From Enterococcus sp. 9E7_DIV0242 (GTDB lineage: Bacteria > Bacillota > Bacilli > Lactobacillales > Enterococcaceae): DNA of 64,000 nucleotides. The translations under genes and the position numbers were made by a program. Below, in pieces: positions 42,490 through 50,966 of this stretch (positions are counted from its first letter, which is position 1; the number at the start of each line of letters is the position of its first letter). The DNA lies in the NCBI RefSeq assembly GCF_002140975.2, contig NZ_CP147247.1:1240001-1304000 (forward strand), given 5' to 3'. The notes beneath the pieces were generated by a model. It was not told the origin of the DNA. It did not search any database and saw only the letters and a program-made list of their open reading frames with translations.

Positions 42490-43601
42490 TAATGATCACC
42501 CTCCAATAATTGTAGGATCGTCTCGATCTTTGGAACAAAGCTTTTCAGGACGGCTTGATACCCACAAAACGTCTCTTCTCTATCTACATAGACGACCTCT
42601 TTCATTCGTTTACAACCACCACGACAAGCCTTAAAAAATGGGCAACTTTCGCAATAAGAAGATAACTTTTCTTTAGAGCACAAAAATTCTCGCGATCGTT
42701 TCTGTTCAAACAGCTCCCGCAAGGTCTGTTCTTGAATATAACCCAAGCGATACTCATCCAAAACATAAAAATCACAGGGATAGACTGAACCATCCGCTTC
42801 GATGACATACTGAATCTGACAATTGCCTAGCATTCCACAAGCGCTGACCGTTCGCTTGACTAGTAAATTAATCAAGTCGTCAAATAGCTTTATACTGATA
42901 TAATTTCCTTCTTTCAACTCCCGTAGCCAAAGCTTGAGCAGCTGCTGATAAAAGTTGGCAAACCGTTTTGGTGTCAACGCATAACTATCTTTTTCCGTCT
43001 CATCCAGACTTGCTAAGCAAGGAATAAACTGTATGTATTGAATGTTTTCATCTTTAATAAATTGAAAGACTTTTTTGGCTTCTTTTGCCAATGGATTTGT
43101 CAGTACACAAAGAACATTGTAGTCTATTTCATATGTATCAAACAGTCGCTTGGTCTCCAACACCCGTCGAAAGGTTCCTCGTCCTTTGGAGTCCAGCCGA
43201 TTCATGTCATGATACAACGGATGACCATCGATCGATAAACCTACCAAAAAATCATGATTCTTAAAAAAAGCGCACCATTTTTCATCGATCAACATACCAT
43301 TTGTCTGGATCGTGTAATGAACAGCGACGCTCTTTTCTTGTATTTCTGTAAGAGAAATAATGTGCTCAAAATAAGCAAGACCTGCTATCGTTGGCTCGCC
43401 ACCTTGAAAAGCCAAGGTCAGCTGATCGCCGTCTTCAAGCTCTTTATAAATAGAAGCAAGCATTTGCTCTGCAGTTTCCGGAAGCATTCGACCAAATGAA
43501 CGAACCTCTCGCATAGAACTGACGTCTGCATAAAAGCAATACGAACAACGAATATTACAAAGCGCAGATGCAGGTTTGATTAAAACAGACAGATGCTTCA
43601 T
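42489..43601 (-). CDS. Anaerobic sulfatase-maturating enzyme (radical SAM, anSME)
   Basis: About 370 residues. The radical SAM cluster motif is CNIRCSYC (C15, C19, C22); FQGGEPT follows, and the C-terminal SPASM cysteines include CGMLGNCQ, YPCDFYVLDE and CPFFKACRGGC. This plan is that of anSME, which oxidises the active-site cysteine or serine of sulfatases to formylglycine without oxygen. A Cys-type sulfatase lies 2.4 kb upstream in the same cluster, its evident client. The ATG at 43601, close after GGGGAAGGTG, is preferred over the longer frame starting at 43652. A stable hairpin lies just before the start. Confidence 0.92.
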   Translation of the reverse strand: MKHLSVLIKPASALCNIRCSYCFYADVSSMREVRSFGRMLPETAEQMLASIYKELEDGDQLTLAFQGGEPTIAGLAYFEHIISLTEIQEKSVAVHYTIQTNGMLIDEKWCAFFKNHDFLVGLSIDGHPLYHDMNRLDSKGRGTFRRVLETKRLFDTYEIDYNVLCVLTNPLAKEAKKVFQFIKDENIQYIQFIPCLASLDETEKDSYALTPKRFANFYQQLLKLWLRELKEGNYISIKLFDDLINLLVKRTVSACGMLGNCQIQYVIEADGSVYPCDFYVLDEYRLGYIQEQTLRELFEQKRSREFLCSKEKLSSYCESCPFFKACRGGCKRMKEVVYVDREETFCGYQAVLKSFVPKIETILQLLEGDH

Positions 43602-43626
43602 CACACCTTCCCCTTTCACAAATTTA

Positions 43627-43664
43627 GTCGCCGTTGCTCCCGCATTCCGCAAGCAGTCGGCGAC
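43627..43664 (-). promoter_or_regulatory. GC-rich hairpin before the sulfatase-maturase gene
   Basis: GTCGCCG and CGGCGAC close a stem with inner TTGC/GCAA pairing. There is no T-tract, so it is not a standard terminator. It lies in the 110-bp gap after the ROK gene and could set mRNA stability or partial read-through. Confidence 0.45.
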
Positions 43665-43711
43665 ATTTATTTAGATACTCCATTGATATAGTTACAACTA
43701 GCTGCTATTTT

Positions 43712-44584
43712 CTATTCAGAAGTATTTTTTGCCGCATTTTTGGCCAGTAACAGGCTTCCATAAATCCCACTCTGGTTCGGCAATCCCCATTCGACAATAT
43801 AGTCTTCTATAGGCGGAGTCAACACATAGCTGTTCATTTGCTCAACAAAAGACGCTCTAATTTGATGAAGCAAGTGCGGTTGGTTCATGACGCCACCACC
43901 CAACACAATGACCTCTGGCGAAAATGTCAAGGTATAGGTCATGAGCGCCTGTGCAATATAATAGGCTTGAATCGCCCAAATCTCATGATCAGCAGAGATA
44001 GCCGTTCCTTCGATCCCTGTCCGTCCTTTCAAAGATGGTCCTGCTGCCAACCCTTCCAGACAATCCTGATGGTACGGACAGCCGCCAGCATAAGTATCTT
44101 CTTTATGACGTTTCACATGGATATGCCCCATTTCCGGGTGTGAAAAACCTGAAAACGGTTGCCCATTCGTAACAAACCCACCACCAATACCTGTTCCGAC
44201 CGTTAAATAAACACAGCTGTTTTGCTCCTTAGCAGCACCTAGCTTAAGTTCTCCTAAAGCTGCCGCGTTTACATCTGTTGTCCAGCCTATCGGGAGCGCA
44301 TATTGTTCTTTTAACATACCCAGTAAATCAGTATTTGTCCATCCTTTTTTGGGTGTCGTCAGAATATGCCCATACTCGGCTTTTTCAGGATCGATCCCAA
44401 TAGGGCCAAACGAGCCGACACCCAAGGAAATCAAGGGGTATTGATCAAAAAACTGGGTCACCTGTCGCAATGTTTCGATGGGCGTTGTAGTAGGGATACT
44501 GATCTGGTCGATAATTGATAATGCCCCATCTGACACTGCACAGACAAATTTTGTCCCACCGGCCTCTATTCCTCCATAATACAT
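43712..44584 (-). CDS. ROK-family fructokinase/mannokinase
   Basis: 290 residues. The phosphate loop is GGIEAGGTKFVCAV; VYLTVGTGIGGGFV and the zinc-site region GHIHVKRHKED..GGCPYHQDCLEGLAAGPSL follow, with EVIVLGGGVMNQ near the end. The H-x-DCLEGL zinc block is characteristic of fructokinase/mannokinase ROK enzymes. It makes the 6-phosphate of a free hexose in the cytoplasm. Next to a GH125 mannosidase, mannose is the likely substrate. The start follows AAAGGAG. It ends 110 bp before the maturase start. Confidence 0.92.
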   Translation of the reverse strand: MYYGGIEAGGTKFVCAVSDGALSIIDQISIPTTTPIETLRQVTQFFDQYPLISLGVGSFGPIGIDPEKAEYGHILTTPKKGWTNTDLLGMLKEQYALPIGWTTDVNAAALGELKLGAAKEQNSCVYLTVGTGIGGGFVTNGQPFSGFSHPEMGHIHVKRHKEDTYAGGCPYHQDCLEGLAAGPSLKGRTGIEGTAISADHEIWAIQAYYIAQALMTYTLTFSPEVIVLGGGVMNQPHLLHQIRASFVEQMNSYVLTPPIEDYIVEWGLPNQSGIYGSLLLAKNAAKNTSE

Positions 44585-44603
44585 TTTTTTACTCCTTTTT
44601 CAC

Positions 44604-45902
44604 CTATTTTTCTACCCGAATGTCGAAGTAATCCATCAGCAATTCGCAAAACATCATATTGGCCCAAGAGAACCATTCCCGCGTATAGCTTTCCGGTGCA
44701 TCTACATCAAAGGATTCGTGCATCAAATTTGTTCCGGCATCCGTCGCTGTCAACAGGTTCAAAATTCGTTCCTTCTCACGCTTGTTATCCGATGTCAAGC
44801 CTTCCATAGAAAGAGCAATTGGCCAGATATAATTAGGTGGTGTATGAGAAGAACCTATCCCCTTAGCATATGTGCCCTCATAATAATAAGGATTTTCCTT
44901 ACTCAAAATGGTTCGTCTGGTTTCTTGATAGATTGGATCGTCTGATGAAATATACCCTAAATAAGGTGCGGACATCAAGTTTGGAACATTGCTGTCATCC
45001 ATTACGACTGCTCGTCCGGCTCCATCTGCTTCATACGCAAATACTTTCTCGCCGCTTTGATTTAATGTGATGCCATACGTTTCGATCCCTTCTTGAATAG
45101 CTTCTTTTAGTTTTTTAGCAGCTGCTACTATGTTCGGATCAGACAATATCTGTGTAAATATTTCCTCCAGATAGCCCAGAACTACGACTGCAAACATATT
45201 CGAAGGAACAAGATACCCATAAATACACGCATCATCACTCGGCCTGAAACCAGACCAAGTCATGCCACAAGGTGTAACCTCTGCCCCTCGCCCTGAGCGA
45301 ATCAATGTATCCTCCGGCCTGCTTCCTCCAACGATATCCCGTTCAAAGGTATAAGTCGAATGCTGATGATCCTGCTCTAAAGCAAAGACCTCAAGGATTT
45401 TTTTAACTCCTTGCACAAACTGTTCATCGAATTGCTCAACACAGCCTGTATTCTTATATAAAAGATAGGCAAGCTGAATTGGGTAACATAACGAATCTAT
45501 TTCGTATTTTCTTTCCCATATCCAATCCTTCATGTCTGTGTGGTCTTCCTGATGTCCGGCGCCATTTGGTCCTTCATTAAAAGCATTTGCATATGGATCG
45601 ATCGTGATATAGAAAAACTGTCTTTTTACCAATCCGGCGATCATTGCTGCCAGCTCCGGATCTTCTTTAGCAATCACCAAATACGGTCTAACCTGCGCTG
45701 TGGAATCTCTTAGCCACATCGCCGGAATATCACCCGTAAGAACAAACGTCGTTCCATCCGATTGCTTATTTACAGTTGTCAACAAAGTGTTGGCAAAGGC
45801 TGCATTAAAATTTTTGGCCCAATCTTCATGGGTAGTTTCACATTTTTCCGTAATTGCCGCCATGAATTGCTTAACTGACAACGGAATCTCTTTATATGCC
45901 AT
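44604..45902 (-). CDS. Glycoside hydrolase family 125 exo-alpha-mannosidase
   Basis: 432 residues without a signal peptide. GH125 blocks are clear: DIPAMWLRDSTAQVRPYL near the N-terminus, NEGPNGAGHQEDHTDM, an ERKYEIDSLCYPIQLAY run, GMTWSGFRPSDDACIYGY and a late EGTYAKGIGSSHTPPNYIWPI. Characterised GH125 enzymes from Streptococcus and Clostridium are metal-independent exo-alpha-1,6-mannosidases, so it should release mannose from imported manno-oligosaccharides. The ATG has TAGGAGAG upstream. It lies between the sulfatase and the ROK kinase. Confidence 0.93.
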   Translation of the reverse strand: MAYKEIPLSVKQFMAAITEKCETTHEDWAKNFNAAFANTLLTTVNKQSDGTTFVLTGDIPAMWLRDSTAQVRPYLVIAKEDPELAAMIAGLVKRQFFYITIDPYANAFNEGPNGAGHQEDHTDMKDWIWERKYEIDSLCYPIQLAYLLYKNTGCVEQFDEQFVQGVKKILEVFALEQDHQHSTYTFERDIVGGSRPEDTLIRSGRGAEVTPCGMTWSGFRPSDDACIYGYLVPSNMFAVVVLGYLEEIFTQILSDPNIVAAAKKLKEAIQEGIETYGITLNQSGEKVFAYEADGAGRAVVMDDSNVPNLMSAPYLGYISSDDPIYQETRRTILSKENPYYYEGTYAKGIGSSHTPPNYIWPIALSMEGLTSDNKREKERILNLLTATDAGTNLMHESFDVDAPESYTREWFSWANMMFCELLMDYFDIRVEK

Positions 45903-46012
45903 TTATTACTCTCCTAAAACAGTTTTTGCTATATAGAAAGTGTTGCGGCAGCTAGGATTTTCTTACTCTTTAGCATTGAATCCTTCCTACCGCGACCAAC
46001 TTCCTATCTAAA

Positions 46013-47497
46013 TTACCTTCTTCTCAATTGACGGAATTCAAAAATCAGATTGTCTTGATTTTCCTCCATCCATTTTTCCAGCTCGCCTTGTAATTCCTCA
46101 ACCTTTTCAGGTTGTTCATCAATCAAATTTATCAGCTCTCCCGGGTCCCCTGCTAAATCATATAGCTCATCGATATCGCCAGAGTTGAAAACATACTTCC
46201 AGCTCTCCTTACGAAGCATCCGTTGTGAAAACATAAGACTACCGATCCCCGAGCACTCCACAACAATAGATTCTCTAACAGTCTGTTGCTCCTCTGCTAA
46301 GATAGGCATCAGAGAGTAGCCATCTCTCTGTACCTTACTTCGTTCCCAACCGGCAGCTTCAAGAATCGTACTATATAAATCACAAAGATTGACCAGTGCT
46401 GGAGTGCGTTTTTGCTCTTCCTGCTGTGGTGATTTGATAAGCATAGGAATACTGACGATTTCTTCATACATGAAAATTGCTTTATCACAGAGTCCATCGT
46501 GAATACCTAACGATTCTCCATGATCCGAAATGAAGACAATCAAGGTATCTTCATACAATTGATTCTCTTTCAAATAATCGATCAACCGGCCAATTTGATA
46601 ATCAATATTTGTCATGTTGGCATAGTAATGTTTGAGATAAGGCTCAAACTCTTTCCACGATGTGTCATTTGCCCGCTTGACATCATGGATTTTTGGTTTA
46701 TTGTCACTGTCTCCCTGATAGTTCTGCCAAGGTTCGATCGTGACGTCCCGATACAGATCCAGAAACTCTGTCGGGGCATAATAAGGTTCATGGGGCCCCC
46801 AGAAATTCAGTTGAAAGAACCACGGATCATCCTTTTCTTTAAACTGATCCAACCAATGCTTACTGCGTTCAACTAAATAATGCTCAATTGTTGAAGACAA
46901 GCCGCTAGTGATTTCCCCAGCTTCATGGCCCATATAATTACCGGAAACGATATTCTCAATTTTGACTTCCAGCTCGTTGTCCTTCAAATATTGACGATAT
47001 TCCGGATAAATATAACCACCCAAACCATGCCCTGGGAAATCATCTCCCTGATATCCTACGGTTGTCGGACCTGCTTTTTCATGGGTATCCAGCTCCGCGA
47101 ATTGAATTGTTCCCATATAGCGTTGAATATACTCATCTTTTCGAACATTCTCTGCTCCTGTTCCAAGATGCCATTTTCCAGTATAGCCAATTTGATAGCC
47201 GGCTGTTTCCAAGCGTCGACTCAAAAGCTCCGGGCTATCCGGCAACTCCTGTACCATATTTCCATAATTATAAGAATTCGTCAGCATTCCATGATGCATT
47301 GGATACAGCCCCGTCTGCATTGAACCACGTGCCGGTGTACAAATCGGACAGGTTGTATACGCATTTTCAAAAACAAGAGACTGCTCAGCCAGTTCATCTA
47401 AAGAAGGAGTTTGGCACAGCGATTCTCCATAAGCTGATAGTGTATCCTTCCGTTGCTGATCCGTTACAATAAATAATATATTTGGCTTTTTACTCAT
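46013..47497 (-). CDS. Cytoplasmic Cys-type sulfatase
   Basis: About 494 residues. The modification motif C-x-P-x-R is CTPAR (C53-R57) inside TTCPICTPARGSMQTGLYP; C53 is to become formylglycine. Metal ligands appear in ILFIVTDQQRKDTL (the early Asp pair) and FISDHGESLG (DH). The full family length is present. There is no signal peptide, so, unlike secreted gut sulfatases, it must act on imported sulfated sugars inside the cell. The ATG at 47497 follows GGAGG closely. Members of this branch cleave O-sulfate from sugars, phenols or choline; the mannosidase next door favours a sulfated mannoside. It depends on the anSME in the same cluster. Confidence 0.93.
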   Translation of the reverse strand: MSKKPNILFIVTDQQRKDTLSAYGESLCQTPSLDELAEQSLVFENAYTTCPICTPARGSMQTGLYPMHHGMLTNSYNYGNMVQELPDSPELLSRRLETAGYQIGYTGKWHLGTGAENVRKDEYIQRYMGTIQFAELDTHEKAGPTTVGYQGDDFPGHGLGGYIYPEYRQYLKDNELEVKIENIVSGNYMGHEAGEITSGLSSTIEHYLVERSKHWLDQFKEKDDPWFFQLNFWGPHEPYYAPTEFLDLYRDVTIEPWQNYQGDSDNKPKIHDVKRANDTSWKEFEPYLKHYYANMTNIDYQIGRLIDYLKENQLYEDTLIVFISDHGESLGIHDGLCDKAIFMYEEIVSIPMLIKSPQQEEQKRTPALVNLCDLYSTILEAAGWERSKVQRDGYSLMPILAEEQQTVRESIVVECSGIGSLMFSQRMLRKESWKYVFNSGDIDELYDLAGDPGELINLIDEQPEKVEELQGELEKWMEENQDNLIFEFRQLRRR

Positions 47498-47549
47498 AGC
47501 GACCTCCAAATAAAGCGTTTTTTTCTGTTCCCTTTGATCTTTTTGTACA

Positions 47550-48797
47550 CTAATTTTCTTCGAGAACTTTATTTCCTTCTTCTTCCGCTGCTTTCAGTGC
47601 TTCATCTGCTGAAATTTTCCCAGCAACAAAATTTTCAAATTGCGGACGGCAGCATAATTTTTCTACATTTGAATAACCTAATAATGATGGACGTGTGCGT
47701 GCATAATCCATAGCTTTCGCAAATGGTGCATACCGCTCTACTTCCTGTAATTCTTGGAGTGCATCTTTTCTTCCCGGCAGATAGTCAGAAACCTCAGTGA
47801 AATCCTTTTGAATTTTTGCATCTCCGGTCCACCATTTGATGAAGTTCCAAGCCGCTTCCTTGTCGCCGCTTTTTTCAGGAATTACCAGACCATAGCCACC
47901 CATTGTTGCACCTGTATCACCATTGTCTCCTCGCAGTGGCTCAACTACACCATAATCCAGTCCGTCCACATCGTCATAGTTTTTCATCATCGTTGTCGTG
48001 TTATACATCATTGCCACTTTACCTGCTGCAAATTGATCCGTCGAACCATTGAAGCCCAGCTGATAAACCTTTGAATCATTCAAGATATCATCCCAGAAAT
48101 CAAGAACCGCTTTTCCGTGTTCGTCATTGAAAGCAGTGACATCCTTCTTCTCATCGACCATCCAGCCACCAGCCTGCTGAATCCACATATTGAATAGCCC
48201 TACATCATCTAAAGAAAAACCAGCCTGAGTCAATGTATTGCCGTCCCATTTTGTTGTTGCTTTCGCAACCTTCAGCATTTCTGCCCAAGTTGTCGGCGGC
48301 TCCACTCCCGCTTCTTTAAGCAAGGCCTTATTGTAATAGAGGCAACGATTATCAACCAGCACAGGAAGCCCATATTGATTGTCATCAAAACTCATTTCTT
48401 CCGTTGCTGCATCCACAAAATCATCCAAGGCGATATCATCCTTTTCGATGTACTCATTCAGCGGCAACAAAACATTTTTCTGGGCATAGGTAGAAGTTCT
48501 AAACCGATCCCAAAGAATCACATCGGGAAGCTCTCCACCAAGTGTTCCTGTCATCAGCTTTTCTTCCACATTTTCCTGAACGACATATTTCAGCTCATAC
48601 TCTTCCTGAGATTCGTTATACCAGTCAACCAAGGTATCGATTTGTTCTTCATAGGTTCCACTTAAGGAACCCCACATGATCAACTCTTTCTTTTCATCAC
48701 TTTTCGGTTCTGCAGCATCTTCTTTTCCTGACCCACATCCTGCAAACAATGTGCATGCACTTATCGCAGCGAGCGTCAACCATACTTTCTTTTTCAT
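47550..48797 (-). CDS. Sugar ABC transporter substrate-binding lipoprotein
   Basis: About 415 residues. The signal peptide ends at the lipobox LFAGC, so the protein is tethered outside the membrane. The family 1 binding-protein fold is seen in ELIMWGSLSGTYEEQIDTL, LPDVILWDRFRTS, YGLPVLVDNRCLYYNKALL and AAWNFIKWWTG. It captures an oligosaccharide for the two permeases just upstream. The ATG at 48797 follows AGGAGAG. It sits between permease and sulfatase, so its ligand may be a sulfated oligosaccharide. The ATP-binding subunit is not in the window and is probably a shared MsmK-type protein. Confidence 0.92.
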   Translation of the reverse strand: MKKKVWLTLAAISACTLFAGCGSGKEDAAEPKSDEKKELIMWGSLSGTYEEQIDTLVDWYNESQEEYELKYVVQENVEEKLMTGTLGGELPDVILWDRFRTSTYAQKNVLLPLNEYIEKDDIALDDFVDAATEEMSFDDNQYGLPVLVDNRCLYYNKALLKEAGVEPPTTWAEMLKVAKATTKWDGNTLTQAGFSLDDVGLFNMWIQQAGGWMVDEKKDVTAFNDEHGKAVLDFWDDILNDSKVYQLGFNGSTDQFAAGKVAMMYNTTTMMKNYDDVDGLDYGVVEPLRGDNGDTGATMGGYGLVIPEKSGDKEAAWNFIKWWTGDAKIQKDFTEVSDYLPGRKDALQELQEVERYAPFAKAMDYARTRPSLLGYSNVEKLCCRPQFENFVAGKISADEALKAAEEEGNKVLEEN

Positions 48798-48818
48798 TCC
48801 ATTCTCTCCTATCATTCA

Positions 48819-49700
48819 TTATTTAATACCAGATTCAGCAATCCCCTGAACATAATATTTTTGAGCAAACATAAATAGTAAAATACTTGGGATCATAGAC
48901 ACGATCGTCCCAGCCATCAACGGACCAAAATCCGTCGTAAAATCATATTTAAATGCGGCAAGCCCTACTTGAACCGTTTTCATTTTTTCAGAATTCATAA
49001 CGATCAACGGCCACATAAACTGATTCCATCTTGCTTGAAAGGTCATAATCCCCAATGTCGCCATCGGTGCAAACGTCAATGGGAAATAAACCTTCATAAA
49101 AATTTGAAATTCTGATGCACCATCTATCCTGGCTGCCTCGTATAAAGAGTCCGGTAATTGCTCATAAAACTGGCGCATGAAAAAGATAGCCAATGCACCC
49201 GCGGCACCTGGTAGTAAAATCGACCAGTAGGAATTGATCAAACCAAGGCCTCCTTGTCCGGTGATGTCATTTCCTCCCGCAAGTGGAAAACCGCGCAAGA
49301 CCATAAAGTTCGGAATCATTGTCACAATACTCGGAATCATCATGGTCATCAGAAAAATGATATAGATGATTTTCTTTCCACGAAACTCCAGCTTGGCAAA
49401 CGCATAGCCAGCTAAGGAACCGAAGAAAAGGTTCGTGACTACACCACCTAATGATACGATCAATGAATTTTTTAAATAAGTCATAAACGGCATCTTGTTA
49501 AAAACCTCTGCATAGTTGTCCAGTGTGAATGTTTCAGGAATAAAGTTCATTCCTCCAGACAATATCTCACTTCCGGTTTTTAATGATGTCGAAATCGTCC
49601 ATACAAACGGTAGTACAGTTGTTATACTGACTAAAATGACTGTCACATACCACAAGCAATTTTGAAGACTTTTTCTTTTTATTGTCAATTTTCCTGTCAC
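48819..49700 (-). CDS. Sugar ABC transporter permease (MalG type, CUT1)
   Basis: 293 residues with six helices and the EAA loop EAARIDGASEFQIFMKVYFPL, which docks on the ATP-binding subunit. It begins GTG with the ribosome site AGAGG partly overlapping; a TTG 12 bp downstream is an alternative. It follows the partner permease by three bases and precedes the binding protein. Confidence 0.9.
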   Translation of the reverse strand: MTGKLTIKRKSLQNCLWYVTVILVSITTVLPFVWTISTSLKTGSEILSGGMNFIPETFTLDNYAEVFNKMPFMTYLKNSLIVSLGGVVTNLFFGSLAGYAFAKLEFRGKKIIYIIFLMTMMIPSIVTMIPNFMVLRGFPLAGGNDITGQGGLGLINSYWSILLPGAAGALAIFFMRQFYEQLPDSLYEAARIDGASEFQIFMKVYFPLTFAPMATLGIMTFQARWNQFMWPLIVMNSEKMKTVQVGLAAFKYDFTTDFGPLMAGTIVSMIPSILLFMFAQKYYVQGIAESGIK

Positions 49701-49703
49701 CTC

Positions 49704-50615
49704 TTATCCGTTCTCATTATTCGTGACTTTCGTGTTAATCATTGCAAAGACAAAAATCACCACAAACAATACCATCGACATGGCCGATGCGTACCCCATT
49801 TTTAAAGACCCAAAGCCTTCGTTGTAGATATAATAAACAATCGTTATCGTAGCATTCCCCGGTCCACCTTGTGTCAGCATATAGGCTTGGTCGAACACTT
49901 GAAAAGCGCCAATCAATAACTGTGTTACGACCAAAAAGGTCACCTTAGATAATTGAGGTCTTGTGATAGACCAGAATTTTTGGAACGCGTTTGCCCCTTC
50001 AATATCCGCTGCCTCATATAATGCTGGATTAATCCCTTGCAGACCGGCAAGAAAAATCATCATGTTAGCTCCCATGCCCATCCAAACACTCATGATAACA
50101 ATGGCCAGCATCGCCCACTGAGAATCATATAACCAAGCCGGACCGGCAACACCAAACATCCCTAAAATCTTATTGAAGAGTCCCATTTGCGGATTCAACA
50201 GCCAATACCAGATCGTCCCTGTAGCTACACTGGAACATAATGCCGGGATATAGAAGAACGTCCGAAACATTGATACCGCTTTCTTTTTTGTGTTTAAAAG
50301 CATGGCTGCCCCCAATGAGGTAAGCAATCCTAAAGGAACATATAGTGCGGTATAAACCAGCGTATTTTTAAGTGCGATACCAAAATACTTATCATCTAAG
50401 ATCTTTGAATAGTTTTCAAGCCCTAGCCATTTCGGAGCAGCAACCACACTATAATCAGTAAAGCTGTAATAGATGGCCATAAAAATCGGAATGATATTAA
50501 AAAATAATAATAGAATGACCGGCACTAAAATGAACAAATAAGCCATATTACTGCTTCGCGATTTTCTCTTCCTCTTCTTTTTGTTTGCCTTCATACTCGA
50601 ACTCGTCATTTCCAT
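49704..50615 (-). CDS. Sugar ABC transporter permease (MalF type, CUT1)
   Basis: About 303 residues: a basic N-terminus (MKANKKKRKRKSRSS), six helices and the EAA loop EAADIEGANAFQKFWSITRPQL. It is the first gene of the cluster and follows the promoter at 50638-50667. The ATG at 50615 comes 7 nt after AAAGGAGG; the longer frame to 50651 would start inside the promoter -10 region and is rejected. Confidence 0.9.
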   Translation of the reverse strand: MEMTSSSMKANKKKRKRKSRSSNMAYLFILVPVILLLFFNIIPIFMAIYYSFTDYSVVAAPKWLGLENYSKILDDKYFGIALKNTLVYTALYVPLGLLTSLGAAMLLNTKKKAVSMFRTFFYIPALCSSVATGTIWYWLLNPQMGLFNKILGMFGVAGPAWLYDSQWAMLAIVIMSVWMGMGANMMIFLAGLQGINPALYEAADIEGANAFQKFWSITRPQLSKVTFLVVTQLLIGAFQVFDQAYMLTQGGPGNATITIVYYIYNEGFGSLKMGYASAMSMVLFVVIFVFAMINTKVTNNENG

Positions 50616-50637
50616 AAAAAAACCTCCTTTCGCCCAC

Positions 50638-50667
50638 ATTATAATATACACATTAAACCCGTGTCAA
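50638..50667 (-). promoter_or_regulatory. Promoter of the sulfatase/mannosidase cluster
   Basis: Minus-strand TTGACA (50662-50667) and TATAAT (50638-50643) separated by 18 bp, a consensus sigma-A promoter. It lies 23 bp before the first permease start. Confidence 0.85.
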
Positions 50668-50672
50668 CAATA

Positions 50673-50695
50673 TATTAAATATAACATATTTAATA
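50673..50695. promoter_or_regulatory. Perfect 10-3-10 inverted repeat beside the cluster promoter
   Basis: TATTAAATAT and ATATTTAATA with AAC between, ending 5 bp upstream of the -35 box. It is the likely operator of the divergent GntR-type regulator. The rest of the gap (50696-50966) is AT-rich and holds a smaller palindrome, ATTAATTTCATTAAT (50858-50872), nearer the regulator gene. Confidence 0.6.
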
Positions 50696-50966
50696 TACAT
50701 AATTAAAGAGGAGAGCATTAAAATTCTATGATACCAAAGAAATAGTTTCCCATGAAATCAGCCATTTTTGTATTTATTTATCTATTTTGATAAATAGTTT
50801 CATGAATTCCTTGTATCACACTGAGCATAAATACTATTGTACATAATTACTATACGCATTAATTTCATTAATACTCTTAATTATATATATAATTTGACTA
50901 TAATACCTTTTTTTATTATCATTAAAGAGGATTAATGTAAGTTATTAAAAGGGAGGGGAGACTTTT

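Noticed and set aside
46013..47497. Phosphatase or phosphopentomutase of the same superfamily
   Set aside because: The CTPAR formylglycine motif and the linked anSME support a sulfatase.
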